A stretch of DNA of 64,000 nucleotides, taken from positions 4,278,001 to 4,342,000 of the forward strand of contig NZ_AP022582.1 of assembly GCF_010731595.1 (NCBI RefSeq), given 5' to 3'. The DNA comes from Mycobacterium seoulense. Lineage in GTDB: Bacteria; Actinomycetota; Actinomycetes; Mycobacteriales; Mycobacteriaceae. Numbering within the stretch: position 1 is the stretch's first letter; every line of letters begins with the position of its first letter. This document shows, piece by piece, positions 44,268 to 52,488 of the stretch. Made by a program: the position numbers and the translations under genes. The notes beneath the pieces were generated by a model. The model was given only the letters and a program-made list of their open reading frames with translations. It was not told the origin of the DNA and did no database searches.

Positions 44268-45791
44268 TCATGCCGGAACTGCAATGCCTGTAGGCAGGGA
44301 AGGCACCGAACGTATGTCGGTGACTGGGCCAAAGTCTGTGGTCGGTAGAGGAACCGGCACATCGTATTTCTGGTTCCATCCGCCCGTGTCGAACGGTGTG
44401 AACGCCTTACCGCCAAGGGGACCTACGTCGTGGTGCCGGAACAGATTCAAGGCTGGGCCTAGCGAGCTACCCGACTGTGCGGGGTCGATCAACAACGGAC
44501 GCGTACTGCCACTTGGAAAGTCCTGATAAGCCTCGAGCGAGGGGTAGTTAGTACGTGTGCCATTCACCTGCACACCTTCTGGTCCCGGCGTGAACACCAG
44601 GTCGCCATTGACCGTGATGGTGTGGCCCGCCAATGGACCGTTCGGATCGGCGGTGAACCCTGGCGCGAAAGGGTTGCCGGCGTCGTACTTTATGCGAACT
44701 GATCCATCGGAGAGCTGAGTAACGCTACCTGTTGGTGTGCCCACCTTGACAGTCCCGGGAGCACCGCTCGAAGTCTCTTCGACGGACGGATTTTGTCGCA
44801 GAATCACGAGGCCATTTTCGAAGTCGATGTAGGTCGTTACCTTGGTGTCTTCTGGATCGAAATTGATGTTGGGTCCGCGGTCGTTCCCAAGATCCCGGTT
44901 GCCAAAAGGAGAGCTCGTCACGTCCCGCTGCTCGATCCACTGCGAAACACGGACCACTCCTTGGCCTGGTACGGGGCGAATCTTCACCACTCGGACCTGC
45001 GATTTGGCCCCGTTGAACTTGGGGTCGTACGTCTGTGGGTCTAGAGCTGCCGCGGTCTCCCAGTCGGCCGCCGACGTCGGTTCGCGGCCAAAGACCTGCT
45101 TGAACGCCTCGATTTGGTTGCGACGCCGTTCCTCTGCGTTTTGCGGGGGCGCTTCCGGGATGTCGCCGTCGAGAACCTGGATTGGCGGCTCGTATCCGTC
45201 CTGCTTGCGCAGGTTAGCCATCGAGGCTTGCAGCTGCCGAGAATACTGATCGCGGACTTGGTTCATTTTGTCGGCCGACGCCTTGGTGTCGGCGATCGCG
45301 TGCTTCTCAAGCCCGTTTATGTAGTGGTCCAGCAGCTTCCTTTCCGACCCTGTTAGCCGGGGATCTTTCTCCAGCTCGACGGCCTCGCCGATTTGATCAT
45401 CGAGGCCTTGTAGCTGTTTTTCCAGCGCTGAGATTTCGCCTCGTCCGGACCGTTGGGCCTCGGCCAACGCGGCCGCCACATTTTCCAGATCGGCACCGAT
45501 CTTGGGCAATTGAGCAGCTTGTACCCCGAGCGTCTTAATTGCCCGTTGTACCTCGGCCGAGCTATTGATCGGATTCCCGCCGTCCTGATGCGTCCAGGCT
45601 TTGTCGAAGCGGTTGCGCGCCAGGTCGAATGCGGCTTCTGCTTCCCCTGTGGAGTGGCCCGCGCTATGAAACGCGTTTGCAAGATTCGAGATCTGGGCCG
45701 GCCGACCGCTTTGCAATGTGCCGTTGATACGCCATGGGTCGCCGCCCGCGAACATGATGAGTGCGCCCTTGCTTATGTATCGGAGATGCAC
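44268..45791 (-). CDS. Paralogue of the left-edge secreted-type protein
   Basis: A 507-residue protein. Residues 1-135 match the left-edge gene product (GGDPWRINGTLQSGRPAQIS, then NSSAEVQRAIKTLGVQAAQL), all helical. Residues 135-210 form a further helical/coiled-coil stretch; a Pro-rich hinge follows (IQVLDGDIPEAPPQNAEE). Residues about 230-440 are beta-rich, with DWETAAALDPQTYDPKF, GQGVVRVSQWIEQRD, TTYIDFENGLVILRQNPSV and GSVRIKYDAGNPFAPG, a region I have seen in other uncharacterised mycobacterial proteins. The end carries GPALNLFRHHDVGPLGG. No signal peptide. The start is GTG 45791. It is inserted between mutT4 and pcnA with two small membrane genes. Function unknown; a type VII-type export substrate is possible. 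Confidence 0.82.
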   Translation of the reverse strand: MHLRYISKGALIMFAGGDPWRINGTLQSGRPAQISNLANAFHSAGHSTGEAEAAFDLARNRFDKAWTHQDGGNPINSSAEVQRAIKTLGVQAAQLPKIGADLENVAAALAEAQRSGRGEISALEKQLQGLDDQIGEAVELEKDPRLTGSERKLLDHYINGLEKHAIADTKASADKMNQVRDQYSRQLQASMANLRKQDGYEPPIQVLDGDIPEAPPQNAEERRRNQIEAFKQVFGREPTSAADWETAAALDPQTYDPKFNGAKSQVRVVKIRPVPGQGVVRVSQWIEQRDVTSSPFGNRDLGNDRGPNINFDPEDTKVTTYIDFENGLVILRQNPSVEETSSGAPGTVKVGTPTGSVTQLSDGSVRIKYDAGNPFAPGFTADPNGPLAGHTITVNGDLVFTPGPEGVQVNGTRTNYPSLEAYQDFPSGSTRPLLIDPAQSGSSLGPALNLFRHHDVGPLGGKAFTPFDTGGWNQKYDVPVPLPTTDFGPVTDIRSVPSLPTGIAVPA

Positions 45792-45830
45792 CGCATCACC
45801 CCGCCCGTTTCACCCTTCCCGCAGCGCGTA

Positions 45831-45858
45831 ACGCTACTACCGCGCGTCGGCCGGTCAA
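45831..45858 (-). promoter_or_regulatory. Predicted promoter of the inserted cassette
   Basis: On the minus strand TTGACC (45858-45853) and TAGCGT (45836-45831) are 16 bases apart, with CGCGGTGAATTGAC ahead. Hexamers and spacing are the same as upstream of the paralogue at the left edge. It lies in the 157-bp divergent gap between the cassette and pcnA. Confidence 0.5.
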
Positions 45859-45948
45859 TTCACCGCGGGTGCGTGCCAGTGATGCCACGGGCAGGTGCGA
45901 GCCTCCTCACACGGGCGTTTCGGTTTCGGCCGACTACGCTGATCGAAC

Positions 45949-47385
45949 GTGTCCGAAGCCGATGTCGAGCTGCTTGCCGCCGCCGCGGTTGCCCTGAATC
46001 AACAGGCGCCCGTGCTGCGCGAGCTGGGCTCGGCGTTCGACGCGGCAGGCCACGAGCTGTACCTCGTCGGCGGCTCCGTGCGGGATGCCCTGCTGGGCAG
46101 GTTGAGTCCGGACTTGGACTTCACCACCGACGCCCGCCCCGAGCAGGTTCAACAGATCCTGCGGCCATGGGCGGACAACTTGTGGGACACCGGCATCGAA
46201 TTCGGCACTGTCGGTGTCGGCAAGGGCGAGCACCGGCTGGAAATCACCACGTTCCGCGCCGACGCCTACGACCAGGTGTCCCGCAAACCCGCGGTGCAGT
46301 ACGGCGAGCGCCTCGACGACGATCTGGTGCGGCGAGATTTCACGGCCAACGCGATGGCCGTGCGCATCACGCCGGACGGACCGGGCGAATTCCTCGATCC
46401 CCTCGGCGGTTTGGCGGCCCTGCGTGACCGCGTGCTCGACACCCCGGCCGCGCCGGAGGTGTCCTTCGGCGACGACCCGCTGCGGATGCTGCGCGCGGCG
46501 CGGTTCGTCTCGCAGCTCGGCTTGGCCGTCGCGCCGCGGGTACGCGACGCGATCGAGGCGATGGCGCCCGAGTTGGGGCGGATCAGCGCCGAGCGGGTGG
46601 CCGCGGAGTTGGACAAACTTCTGCTCGGCGACGACCCGGTGTCCGGCATTGACCTGTTGGTGCAGACCGGCATGGGGGAGGTGGTGCTGCCCGAGGTCGG
46701 TGGCATGCAGATGGCCATCGACGAACACCACCAGCACAAGGACGTCTACCAGCATTCGCTGACGGTGCTGCGGCAGGCGATCGCGCTCGAGGACGACGGC
46801 CCGGATCTGGTGCTGCGCTGGGCCGCGCTGCTGCATGATATCGGCAAGCCCGCGACCCGGCGGCACGAAGCCAACGGCGGCGTGAGCTTTCACCACCACG
46901 AGGTGGTCGGCGCCAAGATGGCGCGAAAGCGGTTGCGGGCGTTGAAGTATTCCAAGCAGATGGTCGAGGACGTCTCGCAGCTGGTGTATCTGCATCTGCG
47001 GTTTCACGGGTACGGCGAGGGCAAGTGGACCGATTCCGCGGTGCGCCGCTACGTCACCGATGCCGGGTCGCTGCTTCCGCGGCTGCACAAGCTGGTGCGG
47101 GCCGACTGCACGACCCGCAACAAGCGCCGGGCCGCGCGGCTGCAGGCGAGCTACGACCGGCTGGAGGCGCGCATCGCCGAGCTTGCCGCCCAAGAGGATT
47201 TGGCGCGCGTGCGGCCGGATTTGGACGGCAACCAGATCATGAAACTGCTCGACATCCCCGCCGGCCCGCAAGTCGGCGAGGCGTGGCGCTTCCTCAAAGA
47301 GCTGAGGCTGGAGCGCGGGCCGTTGTCGGCCGAGGAGGCCACCGCGGAACTGCTGAACTGGTGGCGCTCGCGCGGGAACCCGTAG
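45949..47385 (+). CDS. pcnA: CCA tRNA nucleotidyltransferase
   Basis: A 478-residue class II nucleotidyltransferase that adds the 3' CCA to tRNAs. Marks: YLVGGSVRDALLG (about 38-50), metal-binding DLDFTTDA, the RRDFTANAMAVR segment, and a C-terminal HD domain (LLHDIGKPATRR near residue 294, HHHEVVGAKMA). The three tRNAs in this window encode no CCA, so they need it. Starts with GTG 45949. Named pcnA in M. tuberculosis (Rv3907c) for similarity to poly(A) polymerase. Confidence 0.95.
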   Translation: MSEADVELLAAAAVALNQQAPVLRELGSAFDAAGHELYLVGGSVRDALLGRLSPDLDFTTDARPEQVQQILRPWADNLWDTGIEFGTVGVGKGEHRLEITTFRADAYDQVSRKPAVQYGERLDDDLVRRDFTANAMAVRITPDGPGEFLDPLGGLAALRDRVLDTPAAPEVSFGDDPLRMLRAARFVSQLGLAVAPRVRDAIEAMAPELGRISAERVAAELDKLLLGDDPVSGIDLLVQTGMGEVVLPEVGGMQMAIDEHHQHKDVYQHSLTVLRQAIALEDDGPDLVLRWAALLHDIGKPATRRHEANGGVSFHHHEVVGAKMARKRLRALKYSKQMVEDVSQLVYLHLRFHGYGEGKWTDSAVRRYVTDAGSLLPRLHKLVRADCTTRNKRRAARLQASYDRLEARIAELAAQEDLARVRPDLDGNQIMKLLDIPAGPQVGEAWRFLKELRLERGPLSAEEATAELLNWWRSRGNP

Positions 47386-47421
47386 CGGTGGTTGAGCGTC
47401 CGAGCATTCGTGGATTACTGC

Positions 47422-47919
47422 ATGAGTGGTGACGACGGCACGGCGGCTATGTGGCACCGCGACCTCGACATGGACCTTGACGGCGACGGCCGGCTCGATG
47501 CGTTCGGGCTGGACTTCGATGGTGACGGCCTGCGCGACGACGCGCTCGCGGACTTGGACGGCGACGGCATCGCCGATCACGCGGTGCTCGACCTCGACAA
47601 CGACGGCACTCCCGAGGCGTACTTCACCGACGACGGATCCGGTACGTGGGGGGTAGCCACAGAGCAGGGCCGGCAACTGCGCTGGTTCGGACTCGACGGT
47701 GTCGAGCACACCGGCGGCCCGTTGGTCGACTTCGACAGTCACGGCGGCGTCAATGACCGACTCTTTGATCTCGACGGCGACGGTGCCGCCGATCGAGTGC
47801 TGTGCACCGACGAGGACGGCGTCACCGGATACGTCGACACCGACGGCGACGGCAAGTGGAACGTGCGGCTGAGCGATACGGACGGCGACGGTCTCGCCGA
47901 CGGCGCCACCGCCTTGTGA
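47422..47919 (+). CDS. Aspartate-rich calcium-repeat protein (Rv3906c type)
   Basis: A 165-residue, very acidic protein built from repeated DxDxDG motifs: DLDGDGRLDA, DFDGDGLRDD, DLDGDGIADH, DLDNDGTPEA, DLDGDGAADR, DTDGDGKWNV and DTDGDGLADG. Such loops bind calcium in dockerin, thrombospondin-3 and FG-GAP-like proteins. No signal peptide or membrane helix. It follows pcnA by 36 bp, as in M. tuberculosis. The ATG at 47422 is favoured over the GTG-type start at 47392 because homology begins there. Role unknown. Confidence 0.82.
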   Translation: MSGDDGTAAMWHRDLDMDLDGDGRLDAFGLDFDGDGLRDDALADLDGDGIADHAVLDLDNDGTPEAYFTDDGSGTWGVATEQGRQLRWFGLDGVEHTGGPLVDFDSHGGVNDRLFDLDGDGAADRVLCTDEDGVTGYVDTDGDGKWNVRLSDTDGDGLADGATAL

Positions 47920-47955
47920 GGGGCGACCCGGCCTCGTCGGTCGAGACGACGTGAA

Positions 47956-47984
47956 TTGACCGCTGCCGTCGAGGTACTTAGCTT
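47956..47984 (+). promoter_or_regulatory. Predicted promoter of the DUF2563 gene
   Basis: TTGACC (47956-47961) and TAGCTT (47979-47984) with a 17-base spacer, preceded by GTGAA as in the promoters at 459 and 45831. It lies 61 bases before the ATG of the DUF2563 gene. Confidence 0.45.
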
Positions 47985-48044
47985 GGTCAATACAGGCGTG
48001 ACGTGCGATTGCGTCTCACCGAGTCGGGCTTGAAAGGGGTGGCA

Positions 48045-48374
48045 ATGTTCGTCGACACAGCGCTGCTGCACTCCGGAGGCAACGAGTCGCATCGCGCGGG
48101 CGGGCACGCCCAAGAGGGAGCCGACCAGCTCGCGCGCGGGCCGCTGGCGTCGGGAATGTTCGGTGACTTCGCCGCCGCGGATTCTTTCCACGAGGCGGTC
48201 ACCGCCGCACACACCCAGCATGTGCAGAACCTGCAGGGCCACCAGCGGACGCTGACCGATGTCGGCGCGAAGGCCCATCACGCGGCCAAGGGCTTCACCA
48301 CCATGGACGAGCAGAACGCCGGCGAACTGCAGGCGGTGCGGCCGAGCGCGAACGGCTCGACGCCGCGAGTTTGA
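48045..48374 (+). CDS. DUF2563 family protein
   Basis: A 109-residue helical protein starting MFVDTALLHSGGNESHRAGG, with ARGPLASGMFGDFAAADSFH and AAHTQHVQNLQGHQRTLTDVG. This N-terminus marks the mycobacterial DUF2563 family, whose size and helix-turn-helix look recall WXG100/Esx-type proteins, although no WXG motif is present. ATG 48045 has AAAGGGG seven bases upstream; the longer frame from 48003 lacks conservation. It occupies the place of esxF-esxE in M. tuberculosis. Function unknown. Confidence 0.8.
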   Translation: MFVDTALLHSGGNESHRAGGHAQEGADQLARGPLASGMFGDFAAADSFHEAVTAAHTQHVQNLQGHQRTLTDVGAKAHHAAKGFTTMDEQNAGELQAVRPSANGSTPRV

Positions 48375-48818
48375 ACTCAACGTCGCGCGGGCGCCGGCCC
48401 AGGAGTCGCTGTATACGCGGGATTAAAGCTATCGATTAGCCAGGCTCCGTCCCCCTTGGCCATTCCCACAAGCACCGAACCCCTTGTGGTTTCGGAAGCT
48501 GGCTTATCAAGACTTGTGGAGACCTGGTTTGCGAACACCGGAATTGGCCGACGGATTGAAAGATCTCAGATCAAGAAATCGCGCTGATCGCGCTTACGGC
48601 TCGATGAAGCTGGACGGCGATGCCGGAAGGTGCTATGTGCCTATGTCGGCATGGCATGGGTTGACCGATCGGTCGGTGGCAAGCCGGTGCGGCGGAGACT
48701 CGATTCGCCTACATCTGCTCTGCATCGACGGAGTTATTGCGTTGTTGACGTGTAGCACATGCGGATAATCCAGGAGAATGGCGGTTACGGTGTTGGGCTA
48801 AGTGAGGAGGGCTGCTGT
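48375..48818. other. Non-coding gap with reduced GC
   Basis: A 444-bp stretch with visibly lower GC than its surroundings (for example GGATTAAAGCTATCGATTAG and GAAAGATCTCAGATCAAG). A 94-codon open frame at 48484-48768 is cysteine-rich, resembles nothing and has no good ribosome-binding site, so I do not call it. TTGTTGACG at 48742-48750 with ATAAT at 48765-48769 may be part of the promoter for the next gene, though spacing is short. It could be decayed DNA left from gene replacement. Confidence 0.5.
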
Positions 48819-49379
48819 ATGGGGGATCTGCCTCCAAACTTCGCTGGGGAGCCACCTGTAGGCGCGCCAGCAGGACTTTGGCCACCGACCTATCCACCTC
48901 AACCCGGAAAGCGCCCACGCACGTGGCCAGCCATCAGCGTTGCAGCCATCGCCGTTCTGCTGGGCGCAGCCGCCCTCGTTGTGGCGTCTACGCGGTCTGT
49001 GAATAACTCTGCCTCTGGCTCAGCGAGCACCTCGGCGGCGCCGACCTACACCGCAGCGGAGACGGCCGACGCACACAAAAAGCTTTGCGATATCTACAAT
49101 GTAGCCGCGCGTGCGGTCCAAATTGATACCAATGGCGACAATCCTGCCTTGGCGGGCGTGGCCACGGTGAATGCGTCACTGATGCTGGAACAGGCGGTGA
49201 AATCAGCTCCCGCGATCTCATCCGGCGACCGAGCAGCCGCTCTCACGCTCGCGGCTGCGTACACGAATGCTACGGCCATGGGAAGCCAACTGCAGCGTAC
49301 CGACCCCGCCTGGCAGGCGGTAGTTGACGATGTCAATGCCAAGGACGCTGCGATGAAGAAGGTGTGTAGCGGAGGGTGA
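48819..49379 (+). CDS. Pro-rich single-pass membrane protein, tandem copy 1
   Basis: A 186-residue protein: a Pro/Gly-rich cytoplasmic start (MGDLPPNFAGEPPVGAPAGL), one membrane helix at about 35-56 (WPAISVAAIAVLLGAAALVVA), a Ser/Ala/Thr linker, then an external helical domain with KLCDIYNVAARAVQIDTNGD and the C-terminus AKDAAMKKVCSGG. Two cysteines, one at each end of the external domain, could form a disulfide. ATG 48819 is preceded by GAGGAGGG at the right distance. It is paralogous to the next gene. The family is common in mycobacteria near ESX-type loci; function unknown. Confidence 0.82.
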   Translation: MGDLPPNFAGEPPVGAPAGLWPPTYPPQPGKRPRTWPAISVAAIAVLLGAAALVVASTRSVNNSASGSASTSAAPTYTAAETADAHKKLCDIYNVAARAVQIDTNGDNPALAGVATVNASLMLEQAVKSAPAISSGDRAAALTLAAAYTNATAMGSQLQRTDPAWQAVVDDVNAKDAAMKKVCSGG

Positions 49380-49670
49380 CGCGTCACTCTTGAGCGCGCG
49401 TGGCGCGTGGCGACCTATGTGCACACCCGTCCGATGATCGGAGCACTGACGAGCGCTGCCTAGATCTGAGACCGACGGGAATCCCTGGTGCGGTTATGCC
49501 GAGAATCCCGCAACACCCAGTAAGCCTGTCGTGCACCGCTCCAGGTAGACGAAACCGCGACTCGCGGTGAATTGCTGCCATCCCCCGCCTGGCCCACTAT
49601 GGAGGCTGGAGCCGAGCTTTACACGTGGTCCGACAAGCGTCTCGATTCGGGAAGCACTTGAGGAGGGTGG
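49380..49670. other. Gap between tandem membrane-protein genes
   Basis: A 291-bp spacer without a credible ORF. It contains CGCGGTGAATTG (49563-49574), identical over 12 bases to the promoter block upstream of the cassette at 45864-45853 except that the following AC is CT. A GGAGG-like AGGAGGGTGG lies just before the next start codon. Confidence 0.5.
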
Positions 49671-50219
49671 ATGGTCGGCGACGAGCCTTGGAGGCCTGCT
49701 GAGGGTCCGGCCCCGCAGCCGCCCTGGGCAAATTGGTCACCGAAATATGTCGGCCAGCCAGTGCCTCGCTCGCGCCCGTGGCTGGCAATCGCTGTCGTAT
49801 TAACCGCAGGCCTAGCCATCGCCGCTCTAATCTTGGCCCTCACACGACCGAGGGCTCCGAGTTCATCGACCGCTACAACGACGCCGACCCATGCGCCCCC
49901 CGATGTCGCCGCCGCACAACAACAACTGTGTGACATGTACCAACTCGCAGCGAAAGCTGTCCAGGTAGACACCGCTGGCACTGACAAAGCGCTCGCTCGC
50001 ATCGCCACAACCAATGGGGCTCTGATGCTCGACATGGCAGCGAGTAACCCGGCCCTCGACGCTAACCACCGGGATGCCGCCCGCGCTCTAGAAGCTGCTT
50101 ACCTGACGGTGACGGCAAAGAGCAGCTATGGGGTTGCGACGGAAGCCGACTTTCAATCAGCACTCGATGATGTCATCGCAAAGGATGCTGCGATGAAGAA
50201 GGTATGCAGTGGCGGTTGA
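49671..50219 (+). CDS. Pro-rich single-pass membrane protein, tandem copy 2
   Basis: A 182-residue paralogue of the preceding gene: Pro/Trp-rich start (MVGDEPWRPAEGPAPQPPW), one membrane helix at about 36-58 (PWLAIAVVLTAGLAIAALILA), a Thr/Ser linker, then QLCDMYQLAAKAVQVDTAGT and the same C-terminus AKDAAMKKVCSGG. The two cysteines are kept. Its 3' end overlaps the start of the 728-residue gene by 11 bases, tying it to the ESX-2 associated run. ATG 49671 follows AGGAGGGTGG closely. Confidence 0.82.
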   Translation: MVGDEPWRPAEGPAPQPPWANWSPKYVGQPVPRSRPWLAIAVVLTAGLAIAALILALTRPRAPSSSTATTTPTHAPPDVAAAQQQLCDMYQLAAKAVQVDTAGTDKALARIATTNGALMLDMAASNPALDANHRDAARALEAAYLTVTAKSSYGVATEADFQSALDDVIAKDAAMKKVCSGG

Positions 50220-52395
50220 CCTTCCGCCCGGGAAGTGGACCCTGGCGCTGATTGGGCCCTGGTGGCCAGCGCCGTCGACCGGTCTGCGCGCTGGTGCTCA
50301 ACATTGGAGCCAGGCGTGTGCCGAGCAGCAGTTCTTTTCGCAGGACCTCCGCAGTCAGTGGATGACGATCGCGGCGAGTAACCAGGGCCACACGGCGGAC
50401 GATCTTATATCCAGGTACCAAGAAGGCGAGAAATTTCATCTGGATCTCGCCGAGAAGTACCAGGCAAAGGCGCGAGCCTTCAATTCCGGCGCTGATGCAA
50501 TCGACTATCTACGAAGTCGATTGGCAGACATAGCGAATGCAGGCAATAGAGAGATAGACCAAATTCTTGCGTCGAAAAAACCCCTGCCAGAACAGGTCGC
50601 AGAGGTGCAGGCCGTCCAGTTGCGTTGCAATGGTGATGCGGCAAACGCGAGTCTGAACGCAGTCGACAAGCTCACAATGGCAACCCAGAAGATCCTTGAC
50701 TCTGAAGGTGTTGGTGGTGACGCTCGAACGTGGGCGCGTGAACAGGGGTTCAATGTGGAGAATCCTTCATCACCACGTCCGATAAGCGAGGGAGATCTCG
50801 GATCGACGCAGACCGCGCCGGGGTTCGGCGGCGGTGTCAGTCACGCCGACCCGTCGCCCGTTGGCAGCGACACGACGGTGACACCGACGGGATATGGAGG
50901 CGGTTCTGGTCATGCGGGCCCTGCATCCGGTAGCGGCGGCGCTGCGGCGACGCCGGCGGGATACGGGGTTGAGTTCGGTCATGGAAATGAGGTGCCAGGT
51001 GGTACCGCGCCAGGAGTGTCGCCCGGTACGGCCACCGGAACTGGGCTGGTGCCGGGTGCTCCGCTGATGAGTACACCGATTCACGGCGCCGGGGGTATGT
51101 CACCCGCCGGCCTTGGGCAGGGCGCCTCGCCCAACCTGGCGCAATCATTCGCATCCGGGATGGCGACTGGGCAGCCTGCCGGTGCCGGTGCCCAGGGGTT
51201 GTCGTCGGGTGCGATACACGCAATGGAATCCGGAGGGGGCGCGCCTCCCGAGACCGGGCCCCCTGCGGGCACGCCGCCTGTGACACCGACCGCACCTAGC
51301 GCGGGGGTTTTCATTCCGACGAGTACTCCAGTCGACGCACCCCCGCCGGCCGCTTCCGCGCCACCGGCCACCGGCGGCACCGCTCCGGTCGCGCCGGTGA
51401 TGACAGGGGGATCCTGGTCGGGGTCGGCAGCGCCTGTAAGCGGCAGTCCGAATATTCCTGCTGGGTCGCTGCCCGCGTACGGCTCTGACCTGCGCCCGTC
51501 GGTCGCGGCGCCCCCTGCCATGCCTGCGGCTCCGACGGCGCCAGTCTCGGGGGCGCCGGTGGCGCCGTCGCCGGGATCGTCCCCGTCGGCTGGCGGACCC
51601 CTGGTTTCCCCGGTGGAACGCGGGGCTCCGGGAGCCGCGGCCGGGCAGGCGGGTGCGAACTCGTCGAGCATGGTCGGTGCGTCAGCGGTGTCGGCGGCAA
51701 CTGGCGCGACCGCCGGCGCGGTATCCAGTAGGGCGGCCGAACAGCAGAGGTTGCAGCGACTCGTCGACGCGGTGGCCCGCCAAGAGCCGCGATTGTCCTG
51801 GGCGGCTGGGCTGCGCGACGATGGCACCACCACCCTGTTGGTCACCGACCTCGCTGCCGGGTGGATCCCGCCCCACGTCAAACTGCCGGCCCACGTAACG
51901 GTGCTGGAGCCGGCCCCGCGCCGACGAGATGCAAGCGTGGTGGATTTGCTGGGGGCCGTCGTCGTCGCGGCTGCCCACGAGCACAACACATATGTCGGCG
52001 AACCGGACCCGGAAGCTCCCGCGCTCAGCGGTGATCGACCGGCGCGATCGGCCTCGCCGCAGGTAGACGAACTGGGACCAGCCCTGGTGGAAGCTGTGCG
52101 CCGTCGCGATGGTTTGCCGCGAATTGCGCAGGCCATTGTGGCGCCGGCGGTGCGGAATACGGGTGTTCTTGAAAACGAAACCGAACTCTTGCGCAGCTGC
52201 ATAGCCGAGATTCAGAACTCGGTGCTGACCGCTTACCCAAATCACGACGCAGCAGCCGTCGGAGATTGGATGTTGCTCTCGGCAATCGAGTCGCTGATAG
52301 ATGGGCACGAGTATCTCGCGAATTACCACATGGCCTGGTTCGACGTCATCGGCCGTCTCGCTGGCGCCGAAGGCGTCGTCCAAAAACCGAGGTGA
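50209..52395 (+). CDS. ESX-2 associated protein (Rv3900c-Rv3899c type, single reading frame)
   Basis: A 728-residue protein. Residues 1-190 are helical (GKWTLALIGPWWPAPSTGLRAG, then HLDLAEKYQAKARAFNSGAD), a region of the size seen in ESX-exported proteins. Residues 195-500 are a Gly/Pro/Ala-rich linker. Residues about 505-728 are a folded domain: LQRLVDAVARQEPRLSWAAG, TLLVTDLAAGWIPPHVKLPA and WMLLSAIESLIDGHEYLANY, matching the C-terminal domain of M. tuberculosis Rv3899c, for which a structure exists but no function. As I recall, M. tuberculosis has two genes here (311 and 410 residues) whose sum equals this one. Starts with GTG 50209, overlapping the previous stop. Confidence 0.82.
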   Translation: MAVDLPPGKWTLALIGPWWPAPSTGLRAGAQHWSQACAEQQFFSQDLRSQWMTIAASNQGHTADDLISRYQEGEKFHLDLAEKYQAKARAFNSGADAIDYLRSRLADIANAGNREIDQILASKKPLPEQVAEVQAVQLRCNGDAANASLNAVDKLTMATQKILDSEGVGGDARTWAREQGFNVENPSSPRPISEGDLGSTQTAPGFGGGVSHADPSPVGSDTTVTPTGYGGGSGHAGPASGSGGAAATPAGYGVEFGHGNEVPGGTAPGVSPGTATGTGLVPGAPLMSTPIHGAGGMSPAGLGQGASPNLAQSFASGMATGQPAGAGAQGLSSGAIHAMESGGGAPPETGPPAGTPPVTPTAPSAGVFIPTSTPVDAPPPAASAPPATGGTAPVAPVMTGGSWSGSAAPVSGSPNIPAGSLPAYGSDLRPSVAAPPAMPAAPTAPVSGAPVAPSPGSSPSAGGPLVSPVERGAPGAAAGQAGANSSSMVGASAVSAATGATAGAVSSRAAEQQRLQRLVDAVARQEPRLSWAAGLRDDGTTTLLVTDLAAGWIPPHVKLPAHVTVLEPAPRRRDASVVDLLGAVVVAAAHEHNTYVGEPDPEAPALSGDRPARSASPQVDELGPALVEAVRRRDGLPRIAQAIVAPAVRNTGVLENETELLRSCIAEIQNSVLTAYPNHDAAAVGDWMLLSAIESLIDGHEYLANYHMAWFDVIGRLAGAEGVVQKPR

Positions 52396-52488
52396 ATACC
52401 AATCTCAGGCTGCTATGCCAAACTGGTGAAGTGTGATTGAACGCGCACCAAGGGGTTCCGGTTCTAATAGCGGGGTGGAGGTGAGGCT

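Noticed and set aside
48484..48768. 94-codon ORF in the gap before the twin membrane genes
   Set aside because: No ribosome-binding site, no similarity and mixed composition; more likely chance or decayed DNA.
43589..50219. Insertion sequence or prophage as source of the accessory genes
   Set aside because: No transposase, integrase, terminal inverted repeats or attachment-site duplication is visible.
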